From: Lithodes maja
Taxonomy: Eukaryota; Arthropoda; Malacostraca; Decapoda; Lithodidae
NCBI GenBank assembly: GCA_037953745.1
Contig: JBAKBP010000193.1
Span: forward strand, 248,001-312,000
DNA: 64,000 nucleotides
Direction: 5' to 3'
The position numbers were made by a program, and so were the translations under genes. Under the pieces are notes generated by a model that was not told where the DNA came from, did no database searches, and saw nothing but the letters and a program-made list of their open reading frames with translations. The first letter of the stretch is position 1. Each line of letters opens with the position of its first letter. Shown piece after piece: positions 24,538-34,429 of this stretch.

Positions 24538-24921
24538 CAAGGGGGGGCACCGGCTTTTTTGTTATCTTTCTCTCCTTTTTTCTCTTTCATTGGCTTGTAT
24601 CCATTCGGCCCCATTCAGCCAACTGTTTTAAGACTTTCTTCCCCATCCAGGTGTCGCTTTCTTCCTGGTGAGCGATAGCGAGCCAGCATTGTATGGAGAA
24701 ATCCGGCTTCGCCGGAGACATTGTTCTATAGAAAAATGTACAAATTTAGCTTGCTGTCAAAACAAACATATATATATGGTGGCTCGCTACCACTCGCCAG
24801 GAAAATATTGACACCTGGATGGGGGTAAACGTCTTAAAACAGTAGGCCGAATGGGGCCGAATGGATATATACCAAAGAGAGAGGGAGGGAAAGAGAAAAA
24901 AAGCAAAGTGAGCTCCCTTAA
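24538..24921 (-). mobile_element. MITE family M1, copy d (inverted orientation)
   Basis: Same element as the other M1 copies but reversed: the TTTGACAGCAAGCTAAATTT block is read on the minus strand. The left end GGGGGGGCACCGGCTTTTTT and the right TTAA (24918-24921) are preserved. Confidence 0.8.
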
Positions 24922-25011
24922 TCATAATTAGTGCACGTGTATTATGCTAACAAATATCTCTATTTATCTATATAGCACAATTACATGTAAGTTACAAGAA
25001 TAAATGTTGAA

Positions 25012-25131
25012 GCCCCAGCCAGGAATCGAATATGATAGATCAGAATGATATACCACACCGTGGCTGAGTAAATAAAAACGTGGTATATCATCCTGATTGA
25101 CTGTGGTTCAGTTCCAGGCAAGGACTTCAAC
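25012..25131. repeat. Foldback repeat, about 50-bp arms
   Basis: Left arm GTTGAAGCCCCAGCCAGGAA...GATATACCAC and right arm GTGGTATATCATCCTGATTG...AAGGACTTCAAC are complementary around a short loop. The right arm has GGTTCAGTTCCAGGC, which looks like a Pol III B box, so this may be two head-to-head fragments of a tRNA-derived SINE. Confidence 0.6.
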
Positions 25132-25134
25132 ACA

Positions 25135-25594
25135 CACACACACACTCATGTGTCGGGTTTGGTCTAGTGATCTAAAGGGGCTTTCCCACATGCCCAACTC
25201 TGCCCGATTTTCCTTCGCGGAATGCCTCTCGACTGACTTTCGTAACGAATTTGCCCGATTATCTAGTGGTGACCGTTATTTCAAGACAACATACAACTTA
25301 TCGCCATGCAATCCGCAACATGTCTTGCGATATTTAGTGATTTGCCAGCGACATTGTATGCAACATATGCGATTGTTCGCCGATATCGTCTGTAACTACA
25401 TCGGACATCAATCAAATTTGAATGTCAGGCATTACGACACAAGACGACTACATGCAACTATTCGACGATATTTCCGCAAATTGTTGCAGACACTTGCGGA
25501 CATGCCGACAATGTCTCAGACACTGAACGACAGTAATCTGAGATTTTACCATTTTAATCATGTAATTACTGTAGGTCCCACCCTTGTTTGCTGA
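25135..25594 (+). other. Unrecognised interval with a 165-codon open frame
   Basis: The open frame (from 25097) begins inside a (CA)n tract. Its composition is ordinary rather than low-complexity, which sets it apart from most open frames here, but I see no motif and no second exon. It ends next to LINE copy 3. It may be a piece of an unidentified element. Confidence 0.25.
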
Positions 25595-25621
25595 TATTTT
25601 AAGAGAATCCTGGAGGCTCAA

Positions 25622-26040
25622 ACACCATTATCACCTCTGTCTCCGCCGCAATGTTGCATCTCTCTCGCTATTCTATCGCTACTATAATAATCAGTGTTCC
25701 TCAGAGCTATCCCAGTGCATACCACCTCCTTTACGTAGGGCACGTGGTACCCGTCTTGCAACTCAATCCCACCCCTACTCTGTGCAACTCTCCAACCCGA
25801 GAGTGAAACGTTACTCTCAAACTTTCTTCTACTCAACATCTGAGCTCTGGAACACTCTCCCAGAATCAGTCTTTCCCTCTTCCTATGACTTAAATTGCTT
25901 CAAACTCCGTGTGTCCAGGCATTTTGGCTCGAACGTCCCTTGATTTTGGCCGTGTCACTCTTTCAACTATGGGGGAGGCACTCGCTATAGGCAGTTATGC
26001 CTTTTGCCTCCCTCAATCACATAGAAAAAAAAAACAAAAA
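25622..26040 (+). pseudogene. LINE 3' end, copy 3
   Basis: Starts in the CLRRNVASLSLF region and is open to the natural stop (ESVFPSSYDLNCFKL... to SNVP, stop about 25943), followed by the 3' tail and an A-rich end near 26030. It lacks the premature TAA of copy 1. Only the last 100 or so residues of the RT protein are present, so it is a 5'-truncated dead copy. Confidence 0.85.
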
Positions 26041-26214
26041 AACAAAAAAACATTCGTATTAACACGTACTTGTCATAGTTACAGTCTCTACAATGTCTAT
26101 GTAGGAAAAACATAAGTTGGAATTACTGCGACTGTAGGCTGAACTAACAACGCAGTGGGTGCGTCTGTTGGCTATTTTGTATGAAGAGCAAGTTCAGGAG
26201 GAGAAGAAGAAGCA

Positions 26215-26640
26215 AAAGAAGAAGAAGAGTGACAGAGCCAAATTCAAGGGACGCTGGGATCATAATGCCTGGACACACAAAGTTTAAAGCAGTTCAAGTA
26301 ATAGGATGAAGGAAAAATTGATTGAGGGAAGGAGTTCCAGATTTTACTTAATGAGTAGAAGAAAAATTGAGAAAATTTGCCAATTCTTGGGTTGCAGAGC
26401 TGGACAGAATAGGAGTGGGACTATGTTGAAAGGCGGGTGCCTTGCACTCACTGTATTGAGAGAGGTCTGGAGAACACGGAGTGTTGTAATAGCGATAGAG
26501 AGTGAGAAATATGCAACATTGCGGCGTGTATCAAGAGATTGTAGGGAACTAGTAAGAGGTAGTAACTTGATGAGACGAAATGCTTTGGACTCTACTCTTT
26601 GGAGAAGTATGGTATGGGGGGAGCCTCCCCACACATGCGT
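26215..26640 (-). pseudogene. LINE 3' end, copy 4 (diverged, reverse)
   Basis: On the minus strand the reading WGGSPHTI..., KAFRLI, RRNVAYFSL resembles the other copies at protein level. The tail has GTGTGTCCAGGCATTATGAT and CGTCCCTTGAATTTGGC. It is older than copies 1-3. Confidence 0.75.
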
Positions 26641-26861
26641 GATTGAGTAATAGTGAGAGCTTGTGTGTGTGCGAGCGTTCGTGTGTGTGTGTCTTATACT
26701 AATAACAACAATTCTAGTACATCACCAACTTTTACTCAACCAATATTACTTACACTACTCTCGGCTGTCTCCCTACGCTCCGCCATATTGTTCACCACAT
26801 ACCTGTTGAAATAGAGAAACACTTTTAGATTAGTGGGTCAGGAATATAAATTGAATGTGGG

Positions 26862-26901
<40 letters not shown>

Positions 26902-27164
26902 TATCAAAACGTATAAGAGCATGTGGCTTAAGCTTTGGTTGTGTTGTGTTGTGTATAAATACGTATAAGTGTGTGTGTTTGTGTGTGTGTGGCTGTGTGT
27001 GTGTCTGTGCGCGTTACAAAATATGACTGTATTGAGAAAGTTTAAGCCAAAATCCAATTTTATTTTCCATTTCGTCCAATAATTCAGGAGAACCGGATTC
27101 GCAAGAATTTCTATAGCGAAATCGAAATGCTGCACCCGTCGTTATGCTTAGTGATTTTATATTC

Positions 27165-27209
<45 letters not shown>

Positions 27210-27365
27210 TGAGTGAGAGTGAGTGTGCGTGTGTGTGTGTAAGAGAGAGTTTCCAAGTACCACAAGTCACAGTGAAAGTTCAGCCATAACCTAACATTAC
27301 GACACAGGGTAATTGGTATGACAGGAGTGCTTGCCCAATACCGTATAGAGCGCAATGGTCTACCC
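26641..27365. other. Microsatellite-rich, no gene
   Basis: (GT)n at about 26680 and 26863-26900, GT-rich 26968-27012, (GA)n at about 27170-27207 followed by (GT)n. The rest has no recognised content. Confidence 0.6.
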
Positions 27366-27657
27366 GTTTGTGGTGGTGATGGTATAATAATAACTACTGC
27401 CCTTATTATAGTACTGCAGATAGGTGAAAGTATTGTGGGTTTGTGGTGGTGATGGTATAATAATAACTACTGCCCTTATTATAGTACTGCAGATAGGTGA
27501 AAGTATTGTGGGTTTGTGGTGGTGATGGTATAATAATAACTACTGCCCTTATTATAGTACTGCAGATAGGTGAAAGTATTGTGGGTTTGTGGTGGTGATG
27601 GTATAATAATAACTACTGCCCTTATTATAGTACTGCAGATAGGTGAAAGTATTGTGG
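27366..27657. repeat. 73-bp tandem repeat, four copies, across a transposon junction
   Basis: Four identical-looking units starting at 27366, 27439, 27512 and 27585. Each contains outside sequence (GTTTGTGGTGGTGATGG...CCCTTATTA) followed by the first part of element B's left inverted repeat (TAGTACTGCAGATAGGTGAA). The fourth copy continues into the element. Confidence 0.95.
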
Positions 27658-27800
27658 GTTTGATGAAACAAGCATGGAATTTGGTCCGCAGGTAGACTAT
27701 GCCTCAGTGCTGATTTTTAGATTTAGGGCCATCTCAGATTCGACCTGTGACAAAAATGGCGGCCATTTTCAAGATGGCCGCCATCGCTTATTTGAAATTC
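27628..27800 (+). repeat. Left inverted repeat of element B
   Basis: Pairs with 31400-31573. Shared blocks: AGTACTGCAGATAGGTGAAA, GTGGGTTTG.TGAAACAAGCAT, TAGGGCCAT. The inner part has its own palindrome AATGGCGGCCATTTTC...AAGATGGCCGCCAT. Confidence 0.8.
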
Positions 27801-28133
27801 TTTGATATTGTAGGTTAAATCAATTCTAGGGGTGGGAATGTTTTTTCCTTTGTATTATAAATCATACATCAGTAATTTTACTGTCCACATAACAGTTGAA
27901 ATGGCAAATAATTACTAGTTTGAGCTAAAAACATAAGATTTATTATCATTTTTACGTCTTGTTACGATTTTGAAATCAGGACCACTTCGTCAAGTGCGTC
28001 AAACAACCCAGAATTATTTCTTCTGTTTTTGTAGGTAGCAGAGGTACACACAATAGCTTATTATAGTCTAATTGCAAGTCAATAGGATGGAAATTGTGTC
28101 CAAACAGTAATGAACTGTTCTCTGTGAGCCGCG

Positions 28134-31064
28134 TCACTCAGAGCACTGTCCACCGCACTGACAAAGAGCTGTACACTGAAGAGCCGCCTTCTGGCATTTG
28201 CAGCGTCCTCTGCAGCCGTTCTTGCAGCCACATCGCAAGAGTTCCCTGCAAGCTTCTGATGCTTCTGGTAGGGTCGTCCAGGTTATACTCCATCCACCAC
28301 CAGGCTTCTTGTTCCAGCCCCATTCACTTGGTGACGGAAGCTCTGGAGCAGGGGGTCATCATTTGGGCCCAACAGTGACCAGCCTGGTAGACAGCTCTCT
28401 TGGTGTGTTGGATGAGTGCAGCCTGTGTAGGAGGCAGACCATCAATAGCTCTGCCTTTCTTGCTGAACAGCTGTTTCGTTGCCTGGTTCACACCCTCCTC
28501 TGTGCTGGTGCGATCGTACAGCAGGACCACAAATCGCTCCAGTGGTTGCATTCACTCGTCAATGGCACGTGGGTCTGGCATGGCACCCAAGGCGCAGAAT
28601 GCTGGTGTGACGTCTCCATAGGTGGTCCAGGTGTCCCATGCAGTCTTCTTGCCCCTGCCGCCAAAACAGGACACCGTGTCACATCCAGTGAAGGCGTGGA
28701 ACATCGGCAAGGCCACACATCGGTCAGGACCAAGAGCTTTGGTGATCTCATGAGCAGCGATGAACCTGAAGCTCTTCCCAGCTCCAAAGGCAATCCACAG
28801 TTCAGAGATGTTGAGGAGATTGGCTGATGCTATGACCAGGACTACCACGTCTGTATCAACTGTGCGTATTGACACTTTGCTGTACCCCTGTTGTACGGCA
28901 TCCTGTAGATGCAGGAGGATACGAGTGTCAGCCTCCTCATGCATGCATGGCGCTAGAGCGGACACATCCTGGCGATTGGAGCAAAGAACGCCAGTGCCTT
29001 GTGTGGTGATGAGATGTTTGTTGGTGTCAATGTCTGCCACGTTAGAAGCCAGGAAGGAGAACAGCTCCGTCTTGTTGTCGTCGATGCGGAGAAACTCTTG
29101 CCAGTTTCCAGGAACTGCACTTGATGGCTCGACTCGTCTCCTAACTCCCTTTCCTCTCTTGCTGCGAGTGTCCGCCTTCAAGCTGTCTGCCATGTACAGA
29201 TCCCAGACAATGTCTAGTCTGTCTATATGCTGAAGCTGGGATGTGACATACGGCACGAAGACATCAGTGGCATAATCTTGGAATGTCTTTGCAGTCCCTG
29301 GTCGCAGCATGTTGATGATGGCAGCATCATCCAGGATGTTGACCTGTACTCTTGGGGTGGAGAGATCCTCTTTCACTGGAACAAGGTTTTCCAGGTAGGG
29401 CATCAAGTCAGACTTGGTTCCAGTTCTCAGGCCACCCATCTGAGACAGAGACGGTGGACAGGCCTGGTTTTCGTGCTGAAAGAACTCGTCCAAATCACCA
29501 TGGCGTATCTGGGAGGCAATGTACAGCCTGGAGAAGAGCGAGTCGTGCGCAATGGTAGAGCTGGGGTTGTGGTCAATGTTATCAACTGCAGCAGTCGTGA
29601 AGAGACCACCTTTCAGCTCAGGAGGACAAACTGCTTTCTCCATCTTGTAGTAATGGCAGATCTTGTCGCCAAGCTCAGTTGAGATGGCCAGCACCCGGTC
29701 ATAGGAAATACTCAGTCCCAGATCATACAAACGGTCCACCAGTTCACGCTTGCGAGTCTTCGTGTGGACCATCACACCCAAGTAGATGGGCAGAGGTGTT
29801 TCCCTTCCTTGGTTGTGCCTTGTTGTACATGGGGCCTGCTGATTCTCCGACGTCGTACCATGCTGTTGGACATCAGTAGCTGGGAAATCGTGAGCACTGG
29901 CTGGGGCATTGTTGAAGAGCTTGACTGTGCCTTGATGTTTGGCCCATTCAACACCATAGCAACTAACGCTAACAGAGACACTGGAACAGAATCTTCCTGG
30001 CTGTTGGGTTCAAAGGAACCACCAAACTGGTTTTTCATCTTGAACATGTCTCTCCTCACTATGTTCGCAGCCCTGGCAATATGAACAGCATCACCATCAG
30101 CATCATGCTCTCATGCTTTCCTCAGTGCTTGTCCAACATCTTCGTGTGAAATGAGGACTACATCTCGGCCTTGCTTGTGAGCTTCCATGTCTGGAAAGTA
30201 GGCCAGTACTCTCTTTTTGAGGTCAGTGGAGTGGACGCGTCCTGCAACATCAGTTCCAAGTTGTTCTAGCCTTGTTGTGTACAGATCGACCAGGTCGCTG
30301 AGTTTGAAGATGGGTGCAACTAGACTGTCCATGCGAGTATCTTCAATATAAGATACCAGCTCAGCAAATGCAAGGCCATGATTCATTTTGTCCAAACCAG
30401 ACTCTTCATATGTTTTTGTTTCTCTAGCTCTGTTGTACAAAGAGAGCAAGCATGGCAGATGGTACTGGGCTTCTTGTGCAATCAAGTCTCCTGCACTCAG
30501 TTTGGCCAGTAGGGATTTGTCCTACAATTTCATTGCAGCCTTCCTGACATTGATATCAAGCCCAAATGTTGATGCTTTTCGAGTCAAAGACTCCCCATCG
30601 GGTGCAGGTTTGTCACAGAAGAAGCATGTTTCGGCGGAAGCACTTTTCTCACCAGCACTCTTGCGGGTGAAGTTCTCTGAGCTATAAGCAGTGTCATCAG
30701 CAGCATCTTCTGGGGGTTTCTTACGCTTCTCTGCACGCTGTAGTTTTGTTCTGTTGTAGAGGAGCCTACAGGAGTCGTGCCACTTGGCCTTGTGCCGCTG
30801 TAGTGTTTCTTCAATGCCATTCCCATCATCAAGCCTTGAAAGATTGATTGATGTGGGCAAACAGCCAATCCTGTCAAAACCTACAAGAAGCTCAGCAATT
30901 GTCTTGTACCCTGCTCCCTGTGTGGCACGTGTAGACTCGGCTGGACAGTGAAGCACCTCTGACGTGTCTTCCTAACAAAGAACGCACTTGCTCCAGTCAG
31001 TTTCTAGACCCTGTGTTGATGTCCCGGGCTGTAGGGGATCCACCATCTTGTAAACTTTGGCCAT
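28134..31064 (-). pseudogene. Element B protein: zinc region, FEN/XPG-like nuclease, Cys tail
   Basis: The start at 31064 lies 8 nt after a good splice acceptor (TTTCAG). Domains in order: CVLC and WHDSC (CxxC...HxxC); CFFC; a helical region; the stretch VDNIDHNPSS; then the nuclease. The nuclease shows IVWDLY (first acidic cluster), CMHEEADTRILLH (second), RTVDTDVVVL (third) and HAFTGCDTVSCFGGRGK (fourth), a spacing like FEN1/XPG/PIN-type metal-dependent nucleases. The C-terminus, after a frameshift, has eight or nine Cys. Breaks: stops at 30972-30974, 30522-30524, 30111-30113 and 28552-28554; frameshifts near 29785 and 28345. Between DNID and the nuclease only about 100 residues exist, where element A has several hundred, so the DDE core is absent. 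Confidence 0.75.
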
Positions 31065-31085
31065 TGTTACACCTGAAAGCAGAAG
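31060..31085 (-). promoter_or_regulatory. Splice acceptor before the element B start codon
   Basis: On the minus strand TTCTGCTTTCAG precedes GTGTAACA and ATG (31064). Element A has the same arrangement, suggesting that a non-coding first exon is spliced on in both. Confidence 0.45.
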
Positions 31086-31399
31086 AATATGGTCAAAATA
31101 TGTGAAAGTGATTAAATTAGCTGGAGTCTATATTAAATGAATATCACAGTCTAACAAAAACCTGCATTCTTGAATCCAAGGCCATAATTCACAAGCCATC
31201 ATGTGAGCCTTCTGGCTCCAAATAATATTAAAAATTTATTTTATTCTAATTATCTTGTGACTAATACCACATCTATTGTACCCAAAACAATTACATATGC
31301 CACTAGAGTAGAAACAATTAGAGAGAGAAAACAAAAGTAGAGGAAAAACATAAAAGAGTGCACAGAGCACCATTGCTATGTCGGATACAACATTCGAGA

Positions 31400-31573
31400 A
31401 GATGTTTTGGCAGCCATTTTGTAAAATGGCAGGCACTCCGCTCATGGAATGAATCTGGAATGGCCCTATAGCCAAATATCTTCCCAAGCATCTTTTTTAA
31501 TTGTCTGCCAAATTTCATGCTTGTTTCACCAAACCCACAATTCTTCTAAATATTTCACCTATCTGCAGTACTA
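31400..31573 (-). repeat. Right inverted repeat of element B
   Basis: Complement of 27628-27800 with small indels (GAAATATTTAGAAGAATT in place of GAAAGTATT). It also contains an internal palindrome CAGCCATTTTGTAAAATGGC, analogous to the left side. Confidence 0.8.
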
Positions 31574-31639
31574 TTATGACTACCTGTATATTTAACCAGG
31601 TCTGTTTTTTATCTTGTTTCTAATGTTGATGTAAAGGTA

Positions 31640-31835
31640 GCGCCAACGAACTTGACAATAATCTTGATCCCTGACCTCTCTGTAACTCAAAAGGGCCTAG
31701 AGCAAACTGGCTGTAAATATCCCAACGAACTTGACAATAATCTTGATCCCTGACCTCTTTGTAACTCAAAAGGGCCTAGAGCAAACTGGCTGTAAATATC
31801 CACACCTATTTCCTGGTGGACTCTCCCCAAATGAT
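31640..31835 (+). repeat. Duplicated interior of the 19.67-kb MITE family
   Basis: A block of about 78 bp (AACGAACTTGACAATAATCT ... GGCTGTAAATATCC) is present twice. Its second half matches the interior of the MITE at 19671-19874 (CTCTGTAACTCAAAAAGG..GGCTGTAAATATCCACACC). Confidence 0.7.
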
Positions 31836-31924
31836 ATAAACGTCAGTCCGATTGCTTTCATTCACGATTTTGTTGCTGAAGAATCATTGTTTTGTTATAG
31901 GCAATGGTTTAAGGTTATTTATTT

Positions 31925-32390
31925 GTCTGGCCCCCATTCTCTCTCATAATTAATCCCCATTAGATTTGAGATTTTCAGACGTTCGCCCTATTAGCTTGAC
32001 AATATTAATACTGTTCGTACCATTTCTTTGTCAATTTTAAGACCTTTCGTCCCATTTAGGTGTCGATTCTTTTCCTGGTGAGAGATAATGAGCCTGCAAT
32101 TTAGGAGGAACTGGCGTAGGGATGTGGCGACCCCATCACCCATCACTTTTGTAACGCAGATAGCCCCTGGAGGTTGGGACTGGCAAATCCATCAACAGAA
32201 CTTACTCCCACTAAGGGATCAGCAAGCATATTCTTGCTGATCCTCCCTACCCCTTTAAGGGAGTGTGGATTTGGCTACTAACTGACTGGCCTTCGGCTTG
32301 GACATTTTTTATACCGAAAAATTTACAATTTTAACTCGAAGGTGGGTATTGGGGGTGGTTTGTATTATTGATAAAGGTCCAGCAAAAAAA
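31925..32390 (+). mobile_element. MITE family M2, copy split by an insertion
   Basis: M2 blocks run from 31925 to about 32117 (cccattagatttgag ... gagcctgcaatttaggaggaactggc) and resume at about 32284 (ggccttcggcttggacatttttt ... ataaaggtccagc). Between them lies an unrelated segment of about 170 bp. Confidence 0.65.
32115..32287. mobile_element. Small insertion inside MITE M2
   Basis: The segment is bordered by ACTGGC on the left and ACTGGCC on the right, a possible 5-6-bp target duplication. It has a strong hairpin GGATCAGCAAG..CTTGCTGATCC near 32216-32243 and no coding capacity. The family is unknown. Confidence 0.45.
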
Positions 32391-32410
32391 AATAAAAAAA
32401 ATAAAAAAAA

Positions 32411-32422
32411 ATATATATATAC

Positions 32423-32459
<37 letters not shown>

Positions 32460-32468
32460 GAAAGCAAT

Positions 32469-32520
<52 letters not shown>
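32411..32520. repeat. (TA)n array
   Basis: Two pure TA blocks separated by ATAGAAAGCAATACAA. Confidence 0.95.
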
Positions 32521-32611
32521 CGCCCTTCATTTTCGTTACGGTACACATTATATATATACACAATACAATCAAGCTACAATTGATGATGTTGCTGTGATAA
32601 TATTGTTGATA

Positions 32612-32933
32612 TATTTGTTGTTGTTGTTGTTGTCGCTGTTCCTCAGGCTGTCTGGCCGAGCAGCCCCAAGGTCCCGAGCAAGGCCAAGGCCATAACCGAG
32701 CGCCCCCACAGAACCCTCCCAGCTTACCACTAATAATGCCCAGGTGACCGAAGCCACTCAAAGGCGGGGAGCTGAGGAGGGTGCGGAAACGCCCGGGAAA
32801 CAAAAGCCCCACCCAAGGCCCTGTGCCCCTCAGCAATTATAAAGGGAAAGTTGAGGGGCAAAGGAAAAATGTGACGCTTTGGCTCCCAATCTGCCAGGGT
32901 TGGCAGTAGGGAGGTCAATCCACGGAAAAGACG
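32612..32933 (-). repeat. Interspersed repeat R2, copy 2 (SINE-like)
   Basis: Near-identical to 23914-24223, with a longer (CAA)n tail on the minus strand (plus strand TTGTTGTTGTTGTTGTTG). The sharp end at ...GGAAAAGACG is the same in both copies, marking the 5' boundary of the family. Confidence 0.8.
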
Positions 32934-33548
32934 GTTTATGGTGTGTGTTTATGGTTCAGTTGTTATACTTATACAATGAGTGTTGATGTTGTTGCTGATG
33001 TTGACATGATATTATTATTATTATTATTGCCTTATTGATTTTGTTGGTGGTTATATATAATGAGCTGTTGTTATGTGTGTTGTTTATGTTTTGACAACAC
33101 TGTGAAACCTGAAGGGAATATATATAATCATTGAATATATAATGGTTTACCTTTCTACCCTTATATTAGATGGGCTTAGTACTTTAATTACCCTTCATAC
33201 CTTCTTTAAACTCTATATCGACTACCGTGAACTGGACATTATTTCGCCCCCTGAAAAGATCCAGAAATCTATATGCAACTCAACATAATGAACAAGAACC
33301 CCTTCAATCAGATTACTTCTTCTTCTACAAAGGGGTGAAACATCTCAATTTACCCTTTAACTTCCATAGGCACTTCCTAAGCTGAATAAAATCGTTCAAA
33401 GTTAGTCAGAATATAATGTAAAAACGCATCCTTAGGGTAAAAGGATTAATAAAATATAGCAATTGTCCTCTAATTGCAGGCGTGTATATATACAGTACAG
33501 TATATATATATATATATATACTGTATATATACATATATACATATATAT

Positions 33549-33581
<33 letters not shown>
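32934..33581. other. No gene; M3 remnant and (TA)n
   Basis: ATT repeats near 33010, a diverged M3-like piece at about 33300-33450 (cttcctaagctgaataaaatcgtt), and (TA)n with ACAGTA interruptions at about 33484-33580. Confidence 0.45.
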
Positions 33582-33583
<2 letters not shown>

Positions 33584-34035
33584 ATGAACAGTAAAACCAG
33601 GGCGTAGACGAACATCTTTATTATGGTTACGTTTCGCAACTATGCATGTTGCATCGTCAGACCAAAATAGAAAAGAACATGTGATATTTAATATTCACAT
33701 ATTTGTTATATTATTTCAAAAAAAATCTAATATATAAGCAAAGTGCTAACAGGAAAATAATAAAATAATATATTCGAAGTTTAATATATTATTTTATAAT
33801 TTTCCTGTTAGCACTTTGTTTATATATTAGAATGTTTTTGAAATAATATAAAAATATGTGAATATTAAATATATTATTTTTTGTTTCTATTTTAGGTCTG
33901 ATGATGCAACATGCATAGTTGCGAAACGTTACCATAATAAAGATGTTCGTCTACGTTACCATAATAAAGATGTTCGTCTACGTTACCATAATAAAGATGT
34001 TCGTCTACGGCCTGGTTTTACTGTTCATCATAAAT
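33582..34035. mobile_element. Large inverted repeat, Penelope-like termini
   Basis: Left arm 33582-33772 and right arm 33779-34035 are complementary around a central TTCGAA. Each arm's outer part reads, outward, CTGA(C/T)GATGCAACATGCATA, then GTTGCGAAACGT..CCATAATAAA. The CTGANGA-stem-GCGAAACG...AATAAA pattern is what I remember from Penelope-like retroelement ends. The right arm carries three copies of a 27-bp unit, the left arm one. Confidence 0.5.
33898..33985 (+). ncRNA. Hammerhead-ribozyme-like core
   Basis: CTGATGA (33898-33904), then a 5-bp stem GCAAC/GTTGC with loop ATGCATA (33906-33922), then GAAAC (33923-33927) match the conserved hammerhead core, except for one extra U between CUGAUGA and stem II. 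A short stem III could form from ACG and a downstream CGT, followed by C as the cleavage nucleotide. I could not find a convincing stem I. The same core with CTGACGA is present, inverted, near 33635-33665. Activity is uncertain. Confidence 0.3.
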
Positions 34036-34066
34036 CTGCGCTTTCCACGCAACGAGTCTATTGCCA

Positions 34067-34112
<46 letters not shown>

Positions 34113-34149
34113 CGTAGTACTGTATTTTTAGTTTTTACCCTTCATCTCC

Positions 34150-34425
34150 ATCACGCCTAAGAAATACCCCCAAGACCGCCTTTCGATTTAAACTTTGTGT
34201 ATTTTCGGTAGGAAAATTCCCCGGCCCTACTAAATTGCAGGCTGGCTGTTGCTCACCAGGAAAACAAAAATCGAGACCTGTATGACACGAAAGGTCTTAA
34301 AAATAACAAAGAAATGAGGTGAACGATCTTATAATCTCCAATCTAACAATGCGAACATCCTAAAAAAAAAAAAAAATACAAAAATAGTCAAACATGAGGG
34401 AGAAGGCCCCACCAAAAATAATAAA
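34150..34425 (-). mobile_element. MITE family M2, copy (reverse)
   Basis: Complement of the M2 blocks: ACCCCCAAGACCGCC, CCCCGGCCCTACTAAATTGCAGG, CACGAAAGGTCTTAAAAATA, CAAACATGAGGGAGAAGG. (TA)n at 34067-34110 precedes it. Confidence 0.65.
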
Positions 34426-34429
34426 TAAA

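Larger units (their letters stand above)
27628..31573 (-). mobile_element. Element B: Academ-like DNA transposon without a DDE core
   Basis: Imperfect inverted repeats start TAGTACTGCAGATAGGTGAA at 27628 and, on the complement, at 31573; both continue with GTGGGTTTG(A/G)TGAAACAAGC. The flanking 3 bp are TTA on both sides (27625-27627, 31574-31576). One minus-strand coding region with several stops lies inside. It resembles element A in terminal TAGT(C/A)C, TTA duplication, zinc-binding N-terminus, FEN/XPG-like nuclease and Cys8 tail, but has no large transposase core. Superfamily assignment (Academ, AcademX type) is from memory. Confidence 0.75.

Noticed and set aside
25097..25594. A real 165-residue gene
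   Set aside because: Composition is ordinary but there is no recognisable motif, it begins inside (CA)n, and it is surrounded by repeats; listed only as an unassigned interval.
28198..28827. Plus-strand open frames inside element B
   Set aside because: They are shadows of the minus-strand nuclease region, whose motifs are clear.
32216..32243. Rho-independent-type terminator
   Set aside because: The hairpin is not followed by a T run and the genome is eukaryotic; treated as part of a nested element.
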